The notes below the pieces were generated by a model. The model saw only the letters and a program-made list of their open reading frames with translations, searched no databases and had not been told where the DNA came from. From Membranipora membranacea (taxonomy: Eukaryota > Bryozoa > Gymnolaemata > Cheilostomatida > Membraniporidae), in contig OU612065.1 in assembly GCA_914767715.1 (NCBI GenBank), forward strand, positions 6,946,001 through 7,010,000: 64,000 bases of DNA, given 5' to 3'. Positions 1 to 11,640 of this stretch are shown in pieces. The first letter of the stretch is position 1. Each line of letters starts with the position of its first letter. Position numbers and translations under genes: made by a program.

Positions 1-77
1 GTGGGATTATTGACAACATTTAAAAGATAATTGATGACATCTCCATCAGGTGGACCCATAGATTACAAGTGTATAAT

Positions 78-3000
78 TCAGTGCAAAATACTAAACCCAG
101 CATTTTTGCTTGCACTGTAAGGGGATGCCCATTGCGCAATGTTATCTGTTAACTCAAATTGGGATGTGCTAAGAAACTTGGAACTAAGCATTATCATTCT
201 CACCGAGCCTTTGAACAACACAGGTTGAGCAGTATGTAAGCCTTGTTCATTAGCTTTTGAGACACTTGGGCCATTATAGAGTGCATACTGAAGTCCATCA
301 AGTACCAGATTGTGTTTGTTAGTGAGTGTGGCTATCCCTGAGGAGTTGGTGGTCAGGTGTAGAGGAGCTTTACTGTTCTGTAAAGAACAACATCACAACA
401 CACAGTTAACCAAATACACAACATATCAAATTGAAACACCACAACAATGTACAACACAAACACAAAGGCATGCAAAAAAATTCTACCTTACTCCGCACAC
501 AAATAACATCAGTCTTATTATTAACTCGATATAAATGTTTTACGTGTTTCCCAGTAATTACACATATAATTCAGATTTTCTGCTATTCAGTGAGATAATG
601 TTGGACCCTTCAGGCGATCCCAAAGCATTTTGATGACACTTGATTCAGACTTAATAATTAGACGCATAATAATTAGGACAAAATTCAGAGTTTGAACTAA
701 GCATAGTGCTCTGTAGGTATGTTACGTGTCCATAAGGTGTACTCACCAGCTTAGGGTCAGCCTGGACTTTCTGCATGGAAGCTCGGATTCCTAAATCCTT
801 CAACACCTGTGAAAACAGCAGAAGAAATGGATGAGCAGGTGGGAAATAATCAAGAGAAGATCATGTTTTGGGCGGAACATCAATACTTTTAATCACTATT
901 TTTCCAACTGAAAGCCTTATTGATCTGGGTCTTTCAAGAAAGAACTATAAAGCAATTGCAATTGAATAGTGGACAATTCAAAACCATGTGTATGATCTAA
1001 GACTTCAATTTCTGTGATATGAGCAAATTAAAGTTTAAACATACATTAGCACGATAGTACTGTGTAGTGCCGTTACTGAGAACACCGATAGTAGCAGGAT
1101 TAGCAGCTTGTATAGGTGATTGTTGACGGCTAAGCACAGCCTGATGTACAGCGGCAGCGGACGTCGGTGGAGAGCCGAGTGGATGCGCTGCTGCTGCTGT
1201 CATGTGACTAAGCTGCTGTGGTGTCGGGGGTGATGAGATTGCCATGTTTAGAGTAGATGCCGGCGATGTCATCTGAAAGGCATTAAATTTCATAAATTAT
1301 AAGGTCTATAGTTCTAGTGAAACAATCAGATGCACAGTATCATCACAGCAGGGAGGGTCACAGAGGAGCATTTTCTGTGGATATGCAGGAGTTGTCCATT
1401 CTTATACAAGGAAGTGACAAGGGTGGGCAACTCTAGGATACTCAAAGCAATGCCCCATTGCACAAACGCGTGTGATTACCTAAGTCATAGGAAGGCTTAT
1501 AATAGGAAGACTCATTGCTTACCCGGTGAGAGTAAGGTGGGGATGACTTAGTAGAATGATCAGCAAATTCGGTGGAAGCTCTCTTAGTTACTTTTTTCTT
1601 CTTATCTCCTGATGGTTTACGTTTGGCAGCAGAGGTTTTATTATATATACTAGATGATTGGCTGAGAGATGACATGGGAAGATCACGACCTAAGGACAGC
1701 TGTTGGCTTGTCGGTGACAAAGCTGAGGCACCATTCACTGACTTAGATTTGGTTGAGCAAGATTTTCTGCAAAAGAAATTAGAGCACAAAATAAAGGTTT
1801 GATCAGGGTTATGAAGGGATAACAACCTCGATGATATTAAACCTGGGCCAGGTGTCCCATAACTTGGCATACTCCATTATCCTTCTACTGTCATGGTCAT
1901 GGGAATGGCCAGGAGATCTGGTCTCTAGATCTCTACTGATTAATGAAGAGATGAGCTAACTTGTAACCGTAGTGTCTGAGTGTTGCAGTCTGATGGAGCC
2001 CTGCTGAGACTTACTTGATCTGTTTGGGTTTTTCGATGGCACACTTTATGGCCATTCTTAGGAAGTCTATCTGTCTGTTTGGTACATAAGAGTTACCACA
2101 TAGTCTGGCGCCATATGACGGAGCCTACAAAAAGGGAAATTAAGCTGTTTAAGTGTGTTGTGTATTTATGTGTGCATATTTAGGCTTATAACGAGCGTAC
2201 CTGGGGGCTAAAACACACACATAGGGAGAATGGGGAGTATCATGTTCAAAACTCCGTCTTAAGGTAAACTTCCGTCTTGATTTCAAGTTAGATGTGGGCT
2301 TTTCTAAATTTTACTTCTTTTCTTTGGATAATCAAAATCCATTCAATGTGGCAATTGCAGGGTACAGGTGTTTGACTCAGGGCCATGGTGTGGCTCTGGA
2401 ACCAAGGTCAGGTGTTCAGTTCAATATAAGACCAGGTTACATCAGTAGTGAATGATACAGCGTATGTTTGAGAGAACTACTCATGTATAATACTGTTCAG
2501 TGTGACCGAAGTTGCTTATTTGAACATGTGAAAGTGTCTAGGTGCATGATTTACTTACAGCCAGAGGTCTGGGATGGAATGAAGAATAGCCGAGGTTTTC
2601 ACATTGGAAGGGATCTACTTCCATTTCTGTATCAGGAGTGGCAGATATTGATCCAGACTTTACTGGTGTCTTATTTGGAGTTCTGCAAAGCATGAATAAT
2701 TACCAAAATATGCAATCTGATGTTTGTTGGTATGGACTTTAATTTCCTGTCAGTACTGGCGACAGCTAATGAGACAATTATTACATTTGAGAGGATAAAA
2801 GGTGAAAGAAAAATTAGAGCCAGCACATTTGTTCCTAACAAATCAGGGGATGCCAACAAATCACCCTCTACCGATGAAGAGCATACCAAACACTATCTAT
2901 CCTCTTTCCTATCACTTTACCTATATCAAGCTCAGTGACATCCATACATCATCTCAACAAAGGGTTATGATCCAGTAAAAGCACTGACGGAGATCAAGTA

Positions 3001-6000
3001 ATGTAAAGATAGATAGGATACATATCGAATAGAAATAATGTTTTGGAGCACAAGTGGACTTTCTACATACTTGGACTTCTGAAGACTTTCAGTAGGAATA
3101 GCACCTGAGGCCTTCTTAGGCTTGGCCTGAAGAAGGGCCTCTTTTGCGTCTCTGTGTTCCTGAAGTAGCTGATCAAATGGTTTGGACCTGCCAGCGACTC
3201 TACGTCTTAGTGAGAGGGCATGTGACTAGAATAAAAAACATCATATTAACCGCCATCTGAGAGACATGGTGAAAAGTAGAGCTGTTACATTGTTCGTGCC
3301 TACTCAGCCAGGGTGCCATTTTGCAATTACTGGCAACAGATATAAGATCATTCAGCCTTCTAAACCCATAGTAATTACACAGGCTATAGCTCATGAAAAG
3401 GTGCCAGACACTATCAGAGAGCTTCTTAATCCTTATTTGGATTTTGTTTGAATACCTTGCATGTCAGCGAGCGCGTACAATGCTTCCCCCACTCCTCCAA
3501 CCAACAACCACAATGTCTGTCTGGGTCATACTCCCGATCTGTAAACATAGGAACATTTTGTAATTGCCTCCCAGCACTACTTTTGAATGGAAATAGAAAA
3601 CAGGGTTCCCTAATCACTTGGCTTTTTTATCAATGTGTAGAATTGGAAGAATGTAGAATTCTAACCGTTCACTTATATAAAGGAGGCAACTTAAACTGGA
3701 ACCATGAAATAGGTGACATGCTAAAAATAAGAAGCACGTCAGTATCACTGTGTGATCTTCACCTTTACATGGAATGTTTTTGTCTATGGTAGTGATATGG
3801 TGCAACTTCGGTTCTTTCCCATCCTTGAGGTCTTTTGGAGATTTGAAATTCTCATAGACAGAATCAATTCTGATGGCCTTAGGAGTAGGCGGTGGAGTCA
3901 CATCGTCAGTTTCCTCATGAGGAATCGTAGACTCTATCACCCTGAGCATACCAGGGGAGCCCTTGGAGCTGAGTCTTAGTGGTGGTACTGTTTTGCCATG
4001 AGGAGGTGACTCCGGGACAGAATTTGATAATAATTTTAACTTTTTAGGAGATGGCACCATCTCAGCTTTCAAGACATCAGCTAGGCTTATATCTAGATTG
4101 CGTTTGGAAGATGACTTTTTGTGAGAGTTTGAAGGACTGTAGCTGCTATGATTATGGGTGGATGGAGTTGATATGTTTATATTATCACTATTTGCGGTGT
4201 GAGAGATGGTTCTGGGGGTAGAGGTCCCGCTCTCTCGAGATTCACTTTTACCACTGCTACTGGATGGACTGATTTTAGTAGAATTGAGCCTTGAGCCCAC
4301 ATCGTCCAGTGATATGATTGGTTGAGCAGAAGTACTACTAAGGTGCCACGCTATCGCACTGTTTGTCTTCTCCAAAGAACCCGGAGTTATTTTACCACCA
4401 TTTTTGCTAAAGCCTAATGGTGGCTTTGGGGGTAATTTGTATTTGTCTAATAAGTTTGTCTCAAATTTCCCTGATAGTTTTGGTGAGTTTCTTGGAGAGT
4501 TCTTTGACTTTGATTTTGAAGCTTGTCCTTTTATGATCGGTTTTTCAGTGGCTAAATGTTGCACAGAAGATTCATCGTTGTTGTCTTTATGTCTCCTCTC
4601 TAAAATTTTAAGATTAATATATCGCAATTTAGTAAATGGTATGTCAGTTGATTTTTAGTAGAGCTGGGATTTTAGAAATTAAAAAAGACACATGAAAAAA
4701 CAGAGGTATTTGTCACTGAGGAATTATGTGACTGCCAGTAGGTGAATTACATAACCTGACTTTCCCTACTCACCTATATGGGACCTCAAGGCTTGAGGTT
4801 TGATCACAGCACCACATATATCACATATTGTTAACAGAAATTCATCCAGAGCAGGACGAAATCCAAAGGTACACGCATCTAAAACAATACAGAACATAGC
4901 GTGATTGTCATTGACTCTGACAGGAATCATTCAAGAATAACACTGGAAATCGAATACCAGAAACTGTATTAACATGGATCATCGATAGGGGCCAAATCTT
5001 GTTCAGCTTTAGTGCAGAGTTGTCCTAATGGAAATGAATATTATTTGACATGATTTAACTCATATATAATATAACCAGGTATTCACAAGAAAAAACTGCA
5101 GCACACGATTTGAGCAAATACCTGAATACCTGCTTACCTTTGCTCTGTAATCGTGTGGTCACTGATGAACTCATTTGCGCCGGTGGGCCTCCACCTTCAT
5201 CTAAAATAGATCGGAAAAGTGTTGATGAAATTTGTTCCATTGGCCTCACATCTAGGCCCATCCCATCATAGACATATGTCTCTACTAATTTATGTTTACT
5301 AGCTGTATAGCCTAATTATTCCCTTTTATTGTGAGTTTACTTCAGCAACCATATCAGAAGGCAATATGACGACAAGCTCCGGTCAGAAGTATTAAAAATA
5401 GGCAGTTTTGTGCGTTTGTAAAGGCTTAAAGTCGATAACCAACAATCAGCCCTGAAACTTCTTATCCTACAAGTAAAATAAAATGCATCACAGGACGTGT
5501 CACTGGGTGACCTGATAACGATGCTATAGTCCGCATGTTCGAAGGTTCAGGATAGATTCATAGTACTCAAACGAAAAGAAAACAACTTTTTGGGCATAAT
5601 CCTAGTATGTTCAGTCTGGTAGATCTAGATATGATATAATTAGTATACCTTAACCTTACTCCTCAATGGCAATGCAATTATTATTACAAGAAAGTGTATT
5701 ATTATTAATTATCATGTCATCAGTCAGTGAAGATTAAAAGCAGCCAAGGGCTGAAAACACAATGTTATACTAGTAGTATCAGAACATTGACCATCTCACC
5801 ACATTTGCAAGGGGAATACATGGAATTTATTTACCCATTCCTGATTGTATGATAGGAAGTTGAGACAGTTTTACTTGTTAGTTAGGCAAGTGAGTGTGAA
5901 ACTTGAAAGGAAGAACATGAATGACAGCAGAAGTTTCAGGGAAGAAAAATCATGTTGTGACAGGGATGTCTATGTCCATTCATACAGGGATGTTTTGGTC

Positions 6001-6102
6001 CATACCTGGAGGCTTTTCTTTCTTTGTCTTTTTACAATGTGCTATGAGGCTAGTCCATGGTAATCCAAAATGTTTTGAGACATTTTCTGCAAAGTTATCC
6101 AT
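78..6102 (-). CDS. ATXN7: Ataxin-7 homologue (SAGA deubiquitinase-module subunit), 12 coding exons
   Basis: Ataxin-7/Sgf73 anchors the histone H2B deubiquitinase module to the nuclear SAGA coactivator. Exons in transcript order: 6102-6006, 5302-5138, 4878-4774, 4599-3763, 3538-3456, 3225-3071, 2682-2559, 2124-2015, 1766-1523, 1272-1045, 806-747, 377-78. All junctions are GT-AG and phases agree throughout, giving 835 aa (human 892). Seen: an N-terminal zinc finger at about aa 103-125 (CDICGAVIKPQALRSH, then ERRH); a Ser/Pro/Lys-rich linker in the 837-bp exon; the SCA7 domain split over exons 5-6, with EYDPDRHCG, HCTRSLTCK and GRSKPFDQLLQEH; a conserved block in exon 8 (YGARLCG, FLRMAIKCAIEKP); then a low-complexity Ser/Thr/Ala tail. 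No polyglutamine tract is present. The start ATG is the first in exon 1, which could have a further upstream exon. The last exon could end earlier at a donor near 190, but the frame is open to the stop at 78. Family call is secure; terminal exons are less so. Confidence 0.9.
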
Positions 6103-7572
6103 GGTTTCAGTTTTCAAGGTTGCTGTTGGCCCAAGACTCTTAAATGAACTCAAAGTGTCGAACCGTTATTTGTATGTTGATTTGAAGACCTACTAAGCCG
6201 ATCCTATCTTTGACTATAATAACGGACACACAGGACCTGGTATAGTCCGATGACATGTTGAACGTGACGTAGGAGCCCGGGTAGTTGAAAAAAAGTCAGA
6301 AGAAATAAAACATCAGAGGCTGATGAATGAACTGTTTTGGCTGAATTGTACTCCCTGTTGCCACAGTAAAAGTCAAACATAATTGGAGTAGCAGTAGTAG
6401 GCATTCCGTAACTAAGAGAATGAGTGTAACTGAAGGTAATTTTTTCAATAAGCATGTTTTGAGTGATTCTCTGAAAAAGATAAGACAAGTAATCTCAAAG
6501 TCAAACCGTTCTCCCTGTGACTCATCTGAAGTACTAAGTAGAGAAGTAGGCCTAGTTAGTAGAGTAGTAAGAGTGAAAAATTGAATCAATATGAATCTTT
6601 ATTATTTCATTATCATATGGCATTATAACTATCGTTGTAATTACATTCATTTTGTTATTAGGATTACTTACACTTATGTTAAATCTTAAAGTCATAATAA
6701 TAATGTAAAATAATATTAATAACCAGATCATTGTAAAGACAATCATGGATTGCAATCCATACACTCTATAATACTCATTTTTGTTGTGTGCCTTCCAAAA
6801 CCTCATTAAATTATTTTTATAAGCTCCGTCTGGGAATGTGTGTGGTAGCGCAGCTGGACGTTCTGAAGTATAAATATCCCTTGTGTTTTTTCCATGTGAA
6901 CCAAAATGTTCTAAGCTCAACAGCATGCCTGCAAGTATAGGCACTTTATTTTTCCTTCTTTTCTGCGTTCTTTAAGCAATAAAGATTTAACTAACTAACT
7001 ACACTTTTTCACTGATGAGTGGTATTGGGTCAAAACCTAACCTGCCAACCAGTGACAACCACCCACCTATACCTACTAAAATCTGAGGGGCTCTTAGAAC
7101 TCTGAGGCCTGACAGAGGGAGATTTTTATCATTATTTTGTGGGACAATTTGCATAATCCCTGGACAATCCCTTGAATCCCTATACAGGTAATTGACACAT
7201 ATTATGGTCATCGCAGGCTCGATTCATTGTATTGATTGGCTCAACTGGAAATCACAATCGCACACAATAAAGACAGGGTACAGGTTTGGTGGGGAATTCG
7301 CAAAAAAAAAGAATGGTAAACCACAGGGCAATCCTCAGACTGGAGCACTTGATAGTCAGGTAGCGGGTTTTTACAATGAGAACATTCATTGTGCCCTTGC
7401 GGGAATATTATGGATAGCGTTAGAGATTGTCCCGCCTGTTCAAGTATGATGTAATCAAAAAGCAAGGAGTGTGTTGTATTGTGAAAGCACTGCCGTAAAG
7501 AGTACTGTTAAGGCTAAACTCATCAACAGATATTGGTAAATTGGTAAAATGAAGTCCTCTGCTATCTGTACG
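6103..7572. promoter_or_regulatory. Divergent intergenic region between ATXN7 and THOC7
   Basis: This 1.47-kb segment separates the two start codons and must hold the 5' ends and promoters of both genes. About 150 bp of it (6850-7003) looks like a retroposon 3' end. No TATA box or unambiguous motif is claimed. The open frames seen on either strand here lack recognisable domains. Confidence 0.5.
6850..7003 (+). mobile_element. Retroposon 3' end with AATAAA and TAAC tail
   Basis: A plus-strand segment ends in AATAAAG followed by ATTTAACTAACTAAC, the short tandem tail typical of some non-LTR elements. No coding remnant could be tied to it, so its left boundary is a guess. Confidence 0.4.
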
Positions 7573-10206
7573 ATGACTCGTGAGAATGGAAAAATTCTGC
7601 CTCTCAAGTTATAGAAAATGACAGCTTATCGAGCTTGTACAGTATAATTAATACCCCACATTTAAAATTACATTACACGATGCTTGACTACAGGAGAGCA
7701 CAATCTCTAACATTATACATAATTTTTACTCCAAAATGCTATGAACTTTGTCGTTGTATTGGGAAGCATGCTGCTTGTTCCTTCCGGGTCGAAAATGTCA
7801 TAGTATAATTGTGTTTATAGATGAGATAGTCAAGCGCAAGCTACTAGTGGACGGGGATGGTGGGGGAGATGACAAGAGGCTTGTTGTCTTCCAAAAGTAT
7901 GTCATTGATTGGTGCAATGATTCAGTAGATACAGATATCGAAAGGTGAGTTAGGTCACATAGTTACCTCATCATGGATACCCCTTAGTAGTACTAAATAC
8001 TGTTGGTTTGTTTCATGGATGAATCTTTATCGAATGTAGTTTTACTAATTTGCATTTTTTGATCATCTCAAATAAGACTAAGCCGATTTACTCTCTACCG
8101 TTATATAATTTCAGCGATGTCAAATTCCAGAAACTGATGTCACATCTGTGCAATGTTGAGTACCAGGCTGAGAAAACTTGGCTTGTCAGACAGATGGCTG
8201 TTAGAGAACAAAACAGATATGATAGCCTCCACCAGGAGATAGGTAAATATTCTTGCATTATATTATATTCATGTACAACTCAAATAACATATTATGTGTT
8301 CATAATCTGTAGTGTGGGATGCCCCATTTCCTTTCTCGGTTGGTACAGTTAAAAGTTGCCGTTTCCTTGTCAGGAGGTATAGAGCTACCTAGAGCATACT
8401 AAAATGCCAGTAACTGTCAGTCAAATCAGCTTTATGAGTTTGGCAGACTGTAGAGGTTGTCCAGAGTATGCAGATAACTCTCTGCTATACTTATGTGCTG
8501 TGCTTTGTTGCAGGTGAAAGTATAGCAGCAGCTCAAATTGAAATAGAGGAGTGCAAAGCTGAACTAGTCAAAGCTAAACAGATTAGAAAAAATAAGCAAG
8601 GTAAGGTGCTTAGAATTTTAAAAAAATGAATGTAGAATAACAGTAAACATCAACGTATATATGTTATATTATTATAAAATGTTGGGTATCGACTTACTGA
8701 AAAAAATGGTCAGTTAAAAAAATCACTTTATTCCAAAGCCCATTTATTCTGCCGCCAATATACTCTGCTCATCAAAAAATTACTGCTGATGCACAAATAA
8801 TATTAGAACCTGTTGTCACCATTATTTATCATTCACTTTTCTTTTTCAGTCAAATTGTCTCCTCTCACTGCTGATATACTTTTATTCATCTGATTGATCG
8901 ATAAAATTTCCGGATATATTATTTTTATTCTTGAATTTTTGTATGTTTGCTTCCAGAATATGATGTATGGGCAAAGAAAGTGATGGAGCATCCCAACAGA
9001 GAACAGACCACAAGGTAAGTAATAACCAAAATATTAGTATGCACAACTTACTAGCTTGTGAAATTCGCTACCATACCACAATATATCTTGTAGTCAGAAC
9101 CGCAGCCCATATGAGTGGGACTGGTGCGATTTAATAAAATATGATGGGATTATGCAAGCCATTTTAAGAAATGATAAGCATCTTGAAAAGGGATTTTCTA
9201 TTCGTTCCAGTGAACTGAAAGGTGAGCACGAAAAATTGAAGGAGATGGAACAAACACAGCTAGACTTGGAATTAAAAGTGAGTGCTCTGCTGACAGGGTA
9301 ATGCGCCCTCAAACCATACGAATTATTGCTATTGACTTGTCACCATGTAAATTTTAAATGATACTTATCAGATACAGGGTTTTAGATCTCCACTCAAAGC
9401 AGTATCAGATTCATCTAGGAAGGTAGATCACATCTCATGATAATAGAATCCTAGTCATTCAGGAGTTGTGTCCTTCATTGTTTTGAATTAAGTAAAAATC
9501 GTTTGAAATTTAAACACGGTTTTGCGTATCATCAATATTTTGATATCCTCGTCATCTCAGCTGTATGCTTATCTCTTTCATAGCTTGAACACAGAAAGAA
9601 ACAGTTTGCTGTATTACTGACAGCCATTCAAGACTTACAAACCGAGTTGGAAGGTATGTAATTATTAAATCATGTATGGTGCAATAAGCGCCTACCTCTG
9701 ACATAGTTATTGATATCATTATATTTTTTTCATTACACAAGCCAGCAAAGGGTTTCAGATAATTTGAAACTACAGAACTTATGGTCATATCTAAGCATCA
9801 TAATTGTGTTGAATCAAATACACACTGTTCAAGTTCCCCTTTAAAAATCATTAGATCTGCCTTTCTTTATATCTTTATTGGCATATATATCACTTTTTCA
9901 AGAAAATTCCTTTTTTTCAAAAGTGCCATTTCTTAAGAAACAAAAAAGGGTGAAACAAAAAAATATGATTGAATAGTTATAGATTATTATTGTAGCATTG
10001 TAGCATGTAATAAAAAATAAGGCTTTCTTGAAAGAAATTAGTTTAGAGCTGTGTAATGTAACAGGTAGAGGATTAAATGCAATAGAAATCATACTGTTGA
10101 GCTTTTCATTTGGTTAAATTTAATTTTTTGATGATTTTTAATCACAGATGAGTCAGTTGAGAAGGGTGAGGAAGATGAGAATATGGATGTCATTGATGCC
10201 TGCTGA
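7573..10206 (+). CDS. THOC7: THO complex subunit 7 homologue, 8 coding exons
   Basis: THOC7 is a coiled-coil subunit of the nuclear THO/TREX complex, which couples transcription to mRNA export. Exons: 7573-7579, 7821-7944, 8115-8242, 8514-8600, 8957-9014, 9211-9277, 9584-9653, 10148-10206; phases agree and give 199 aa (human 204). Family landmarks along the chain: KRKLLVDGDG near the N terminus, WCNDSV, KTWLVRQMAVRE, AKQIRKNKQEYD, and HRKKQFAVLLTAIQDLQ in the C-terminal helix, followed by an acidic tail ending DVIDAC. The seven-base first coding exon (ATG ACT C) was chosen because it sits before a good donor (GTGAGA), has the right phase and gives the family-like start M-T-H-E-I-V; it is the least certain part. 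An alternative acceptor at 9094 would add 39 in-frame codons (see findings). It is divergent to ataxin-7, with 1.47 kb between start codons. Confidence 0.93.
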
Positions 10207-10416
10207 TCTTGATCTCAGCTGATACTGTATATACTGTATACTGCTACTGTAACCACCCACCATACTAAATAGTTTGTTCCGATTCTTAGCAGTCTCCAGC
10301 CAAATGTAAGAACTCGCAAGTATCAATTCAGTTTAATATAGACATTGTAAAATTGTCTTGCATTGCAAAGGACCTATTTTTCTTCATTTTGATTAACGTT
10401 GAACATTAGGAGGGCC

Positions 10417-10422
10417 AATAAA
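10417..10422 (+). terminator. Candidate poly(A) signal for THOC7
   Basis: A canonical AATAAA lies 211 bp after the THOC7 stop codon, in a 3' UTR otherwise free of open frames. It is the first such hexamer downstream on the plus strand that I noticed. The cleavage site itself was not identified. Confidence 0.5.
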
Positions 10423-11125
10423 GAGTTGGCCATGTTCCTTTTTCATGTGGAATGGAACTTGTCAATCAAATTTTTATATTACACTCTCACTCAATTGTGT
10501 CACATATATTACTGAAAATAAACTGAAAACAGTAAATGAAAGTAATTCTGATTGAGCTCTGGTAGCATTTTAAGTTAGCATACCATTTTAATAGTATCTG
10601 CTGGAAGTGTTTGATTGTGGTTATAATTCCTGTTTAGAGGGAATAGTACAAAAAATATAACACTTCTGCTTGATGTTGTATGAAAATATGTATGGCATTG
10701 GGTATATTTTCATGTTCCATAGAAAGCTTCACTCTTGATAGTGAAATATGGATTTGATACCCTGATGCAACTAATGATGGCAAGTAAACGTTTTTATTCA
10801 AATCTCAACCATACTGATGATTTATAGGGACTGATTCAACGGACACAGTTCAATATTGTTCATTTCTATGGGAAGATGGATTGTATAAGCATAGAAAACA
10901 ATAACAATAACTAGAGAACGAGTTTGTATATTACCCCTCAGATGGGGTGCCGTTTGGTGTGGGGATGAGTCAGGCACTCAGACTAGCATTGAGCAAGCAG
11001 CTGAAGGTTCCCGAATCTTATGTTTGGGATAAAATGTTTTTTTCATATGTATGTAAATGTTGTTGTTTTACAAATATCTTACACGCGCTGAGCTATAAAA
11101 GGAAAATAATGTTTCTCAATCTGAA
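10423..11125. other. Intergenic DNA, no gene recognised
   Basis: AT-rich sequence after THOC7. A short open frame at 10947-11138 shows no family signature. It abuts the RNase H-like fragment and may be a decayed upstream part of the same element. Confidence 0.5.
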
Positions 11126-11640
11126 ATGCTTGCAATAACTGCTGCTGCTATGCTATTGCAAAATGATCGTATAAAGCTTTCCGATATATCTGATAGCATG
11201 TCAGCCCTACACTCTCTTCAAAATCCAGTGATAAGAACCAAGACCAAACAAGACTTTATGAAAAGTATTAACCAACTGGCCCAAACTAATCATATAGACC
11301 TAGACCACTTTTCGTTCATTTGCCTGCATTCAGAATTGCTCCAAATCCACTGCTGCCAGCGGACAGGGAGCAACTGGATTCAGGCAAATTGGATCAAACT
11401 TTTTCTAATCTTGACCTCATATGGGTGCCTGGATAAACAGGTTTCCAGGGTAATGTGCGGGCTGATGAACTCGCTAACATTGGTGCAGCGCTTGACACCA
11501 TGGGTCCTGACCCTGTCCCTTCAATTACTTTGAGCCCCATACAAACCCAAACAAGGCAACAGGTGCATTCAAAATAACTCCAACCCCATAAATGAAAAGG
11601 CCCTAAAGAATTTTCGCTCACCCTTAAGGTTATGATACCA
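11126..11640 (+). pseudogene. Degraded retrotransposon RNase H domain
   Basis: The plus strand encodes a decayed RNase H-like domain of a non-LTR retrotransposon. Visible pieces are DSMSALHSLQNP (the aspartate-containing strand), INQLAQTNHIDL, and after a frame change IWVPG, stop, TGFQGNVRADELAN, which corresponds to the family's WVPGHxGxxGNxxAD motif. An in-frame stop replaces the expected histidine, and at least one frameshift separates the halves, so it is inactive. Reverse transcriptase is not seen next to it. Confidence 0.75.

Noticed and set aside
3448-4658. Plus-strand open frames of 75-114 codons
   Set aside because: Antisense shadows of ATXN7 exons 4599-3763 and 3538-3456.
5921-6196. 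Plus-strand open frames of 72-91 codons at the start of ATXN7
   Set aside because: Antisense to ATXN7 coding exon 6102-6006; no family signature.
6552-6944. 130-codon minus-strand open frame upstream of ATXN7
   Set aside because: No domain, and it overlaps the retroposon-like 3' end; not joined in phase to either neighbour.
7192-7449. 85-codon plus-strand open frame before THOC7
   Set aside because: Composition is noise-like, it has no splice link to THOC7, and no family match is apparent.
10947-11138. Open frame beginning MPFGVGMSQALRLAL
   Set aside because: Short and unsupported; possibly part of the decayed element with the RNase H fragment, but no motif proves it.
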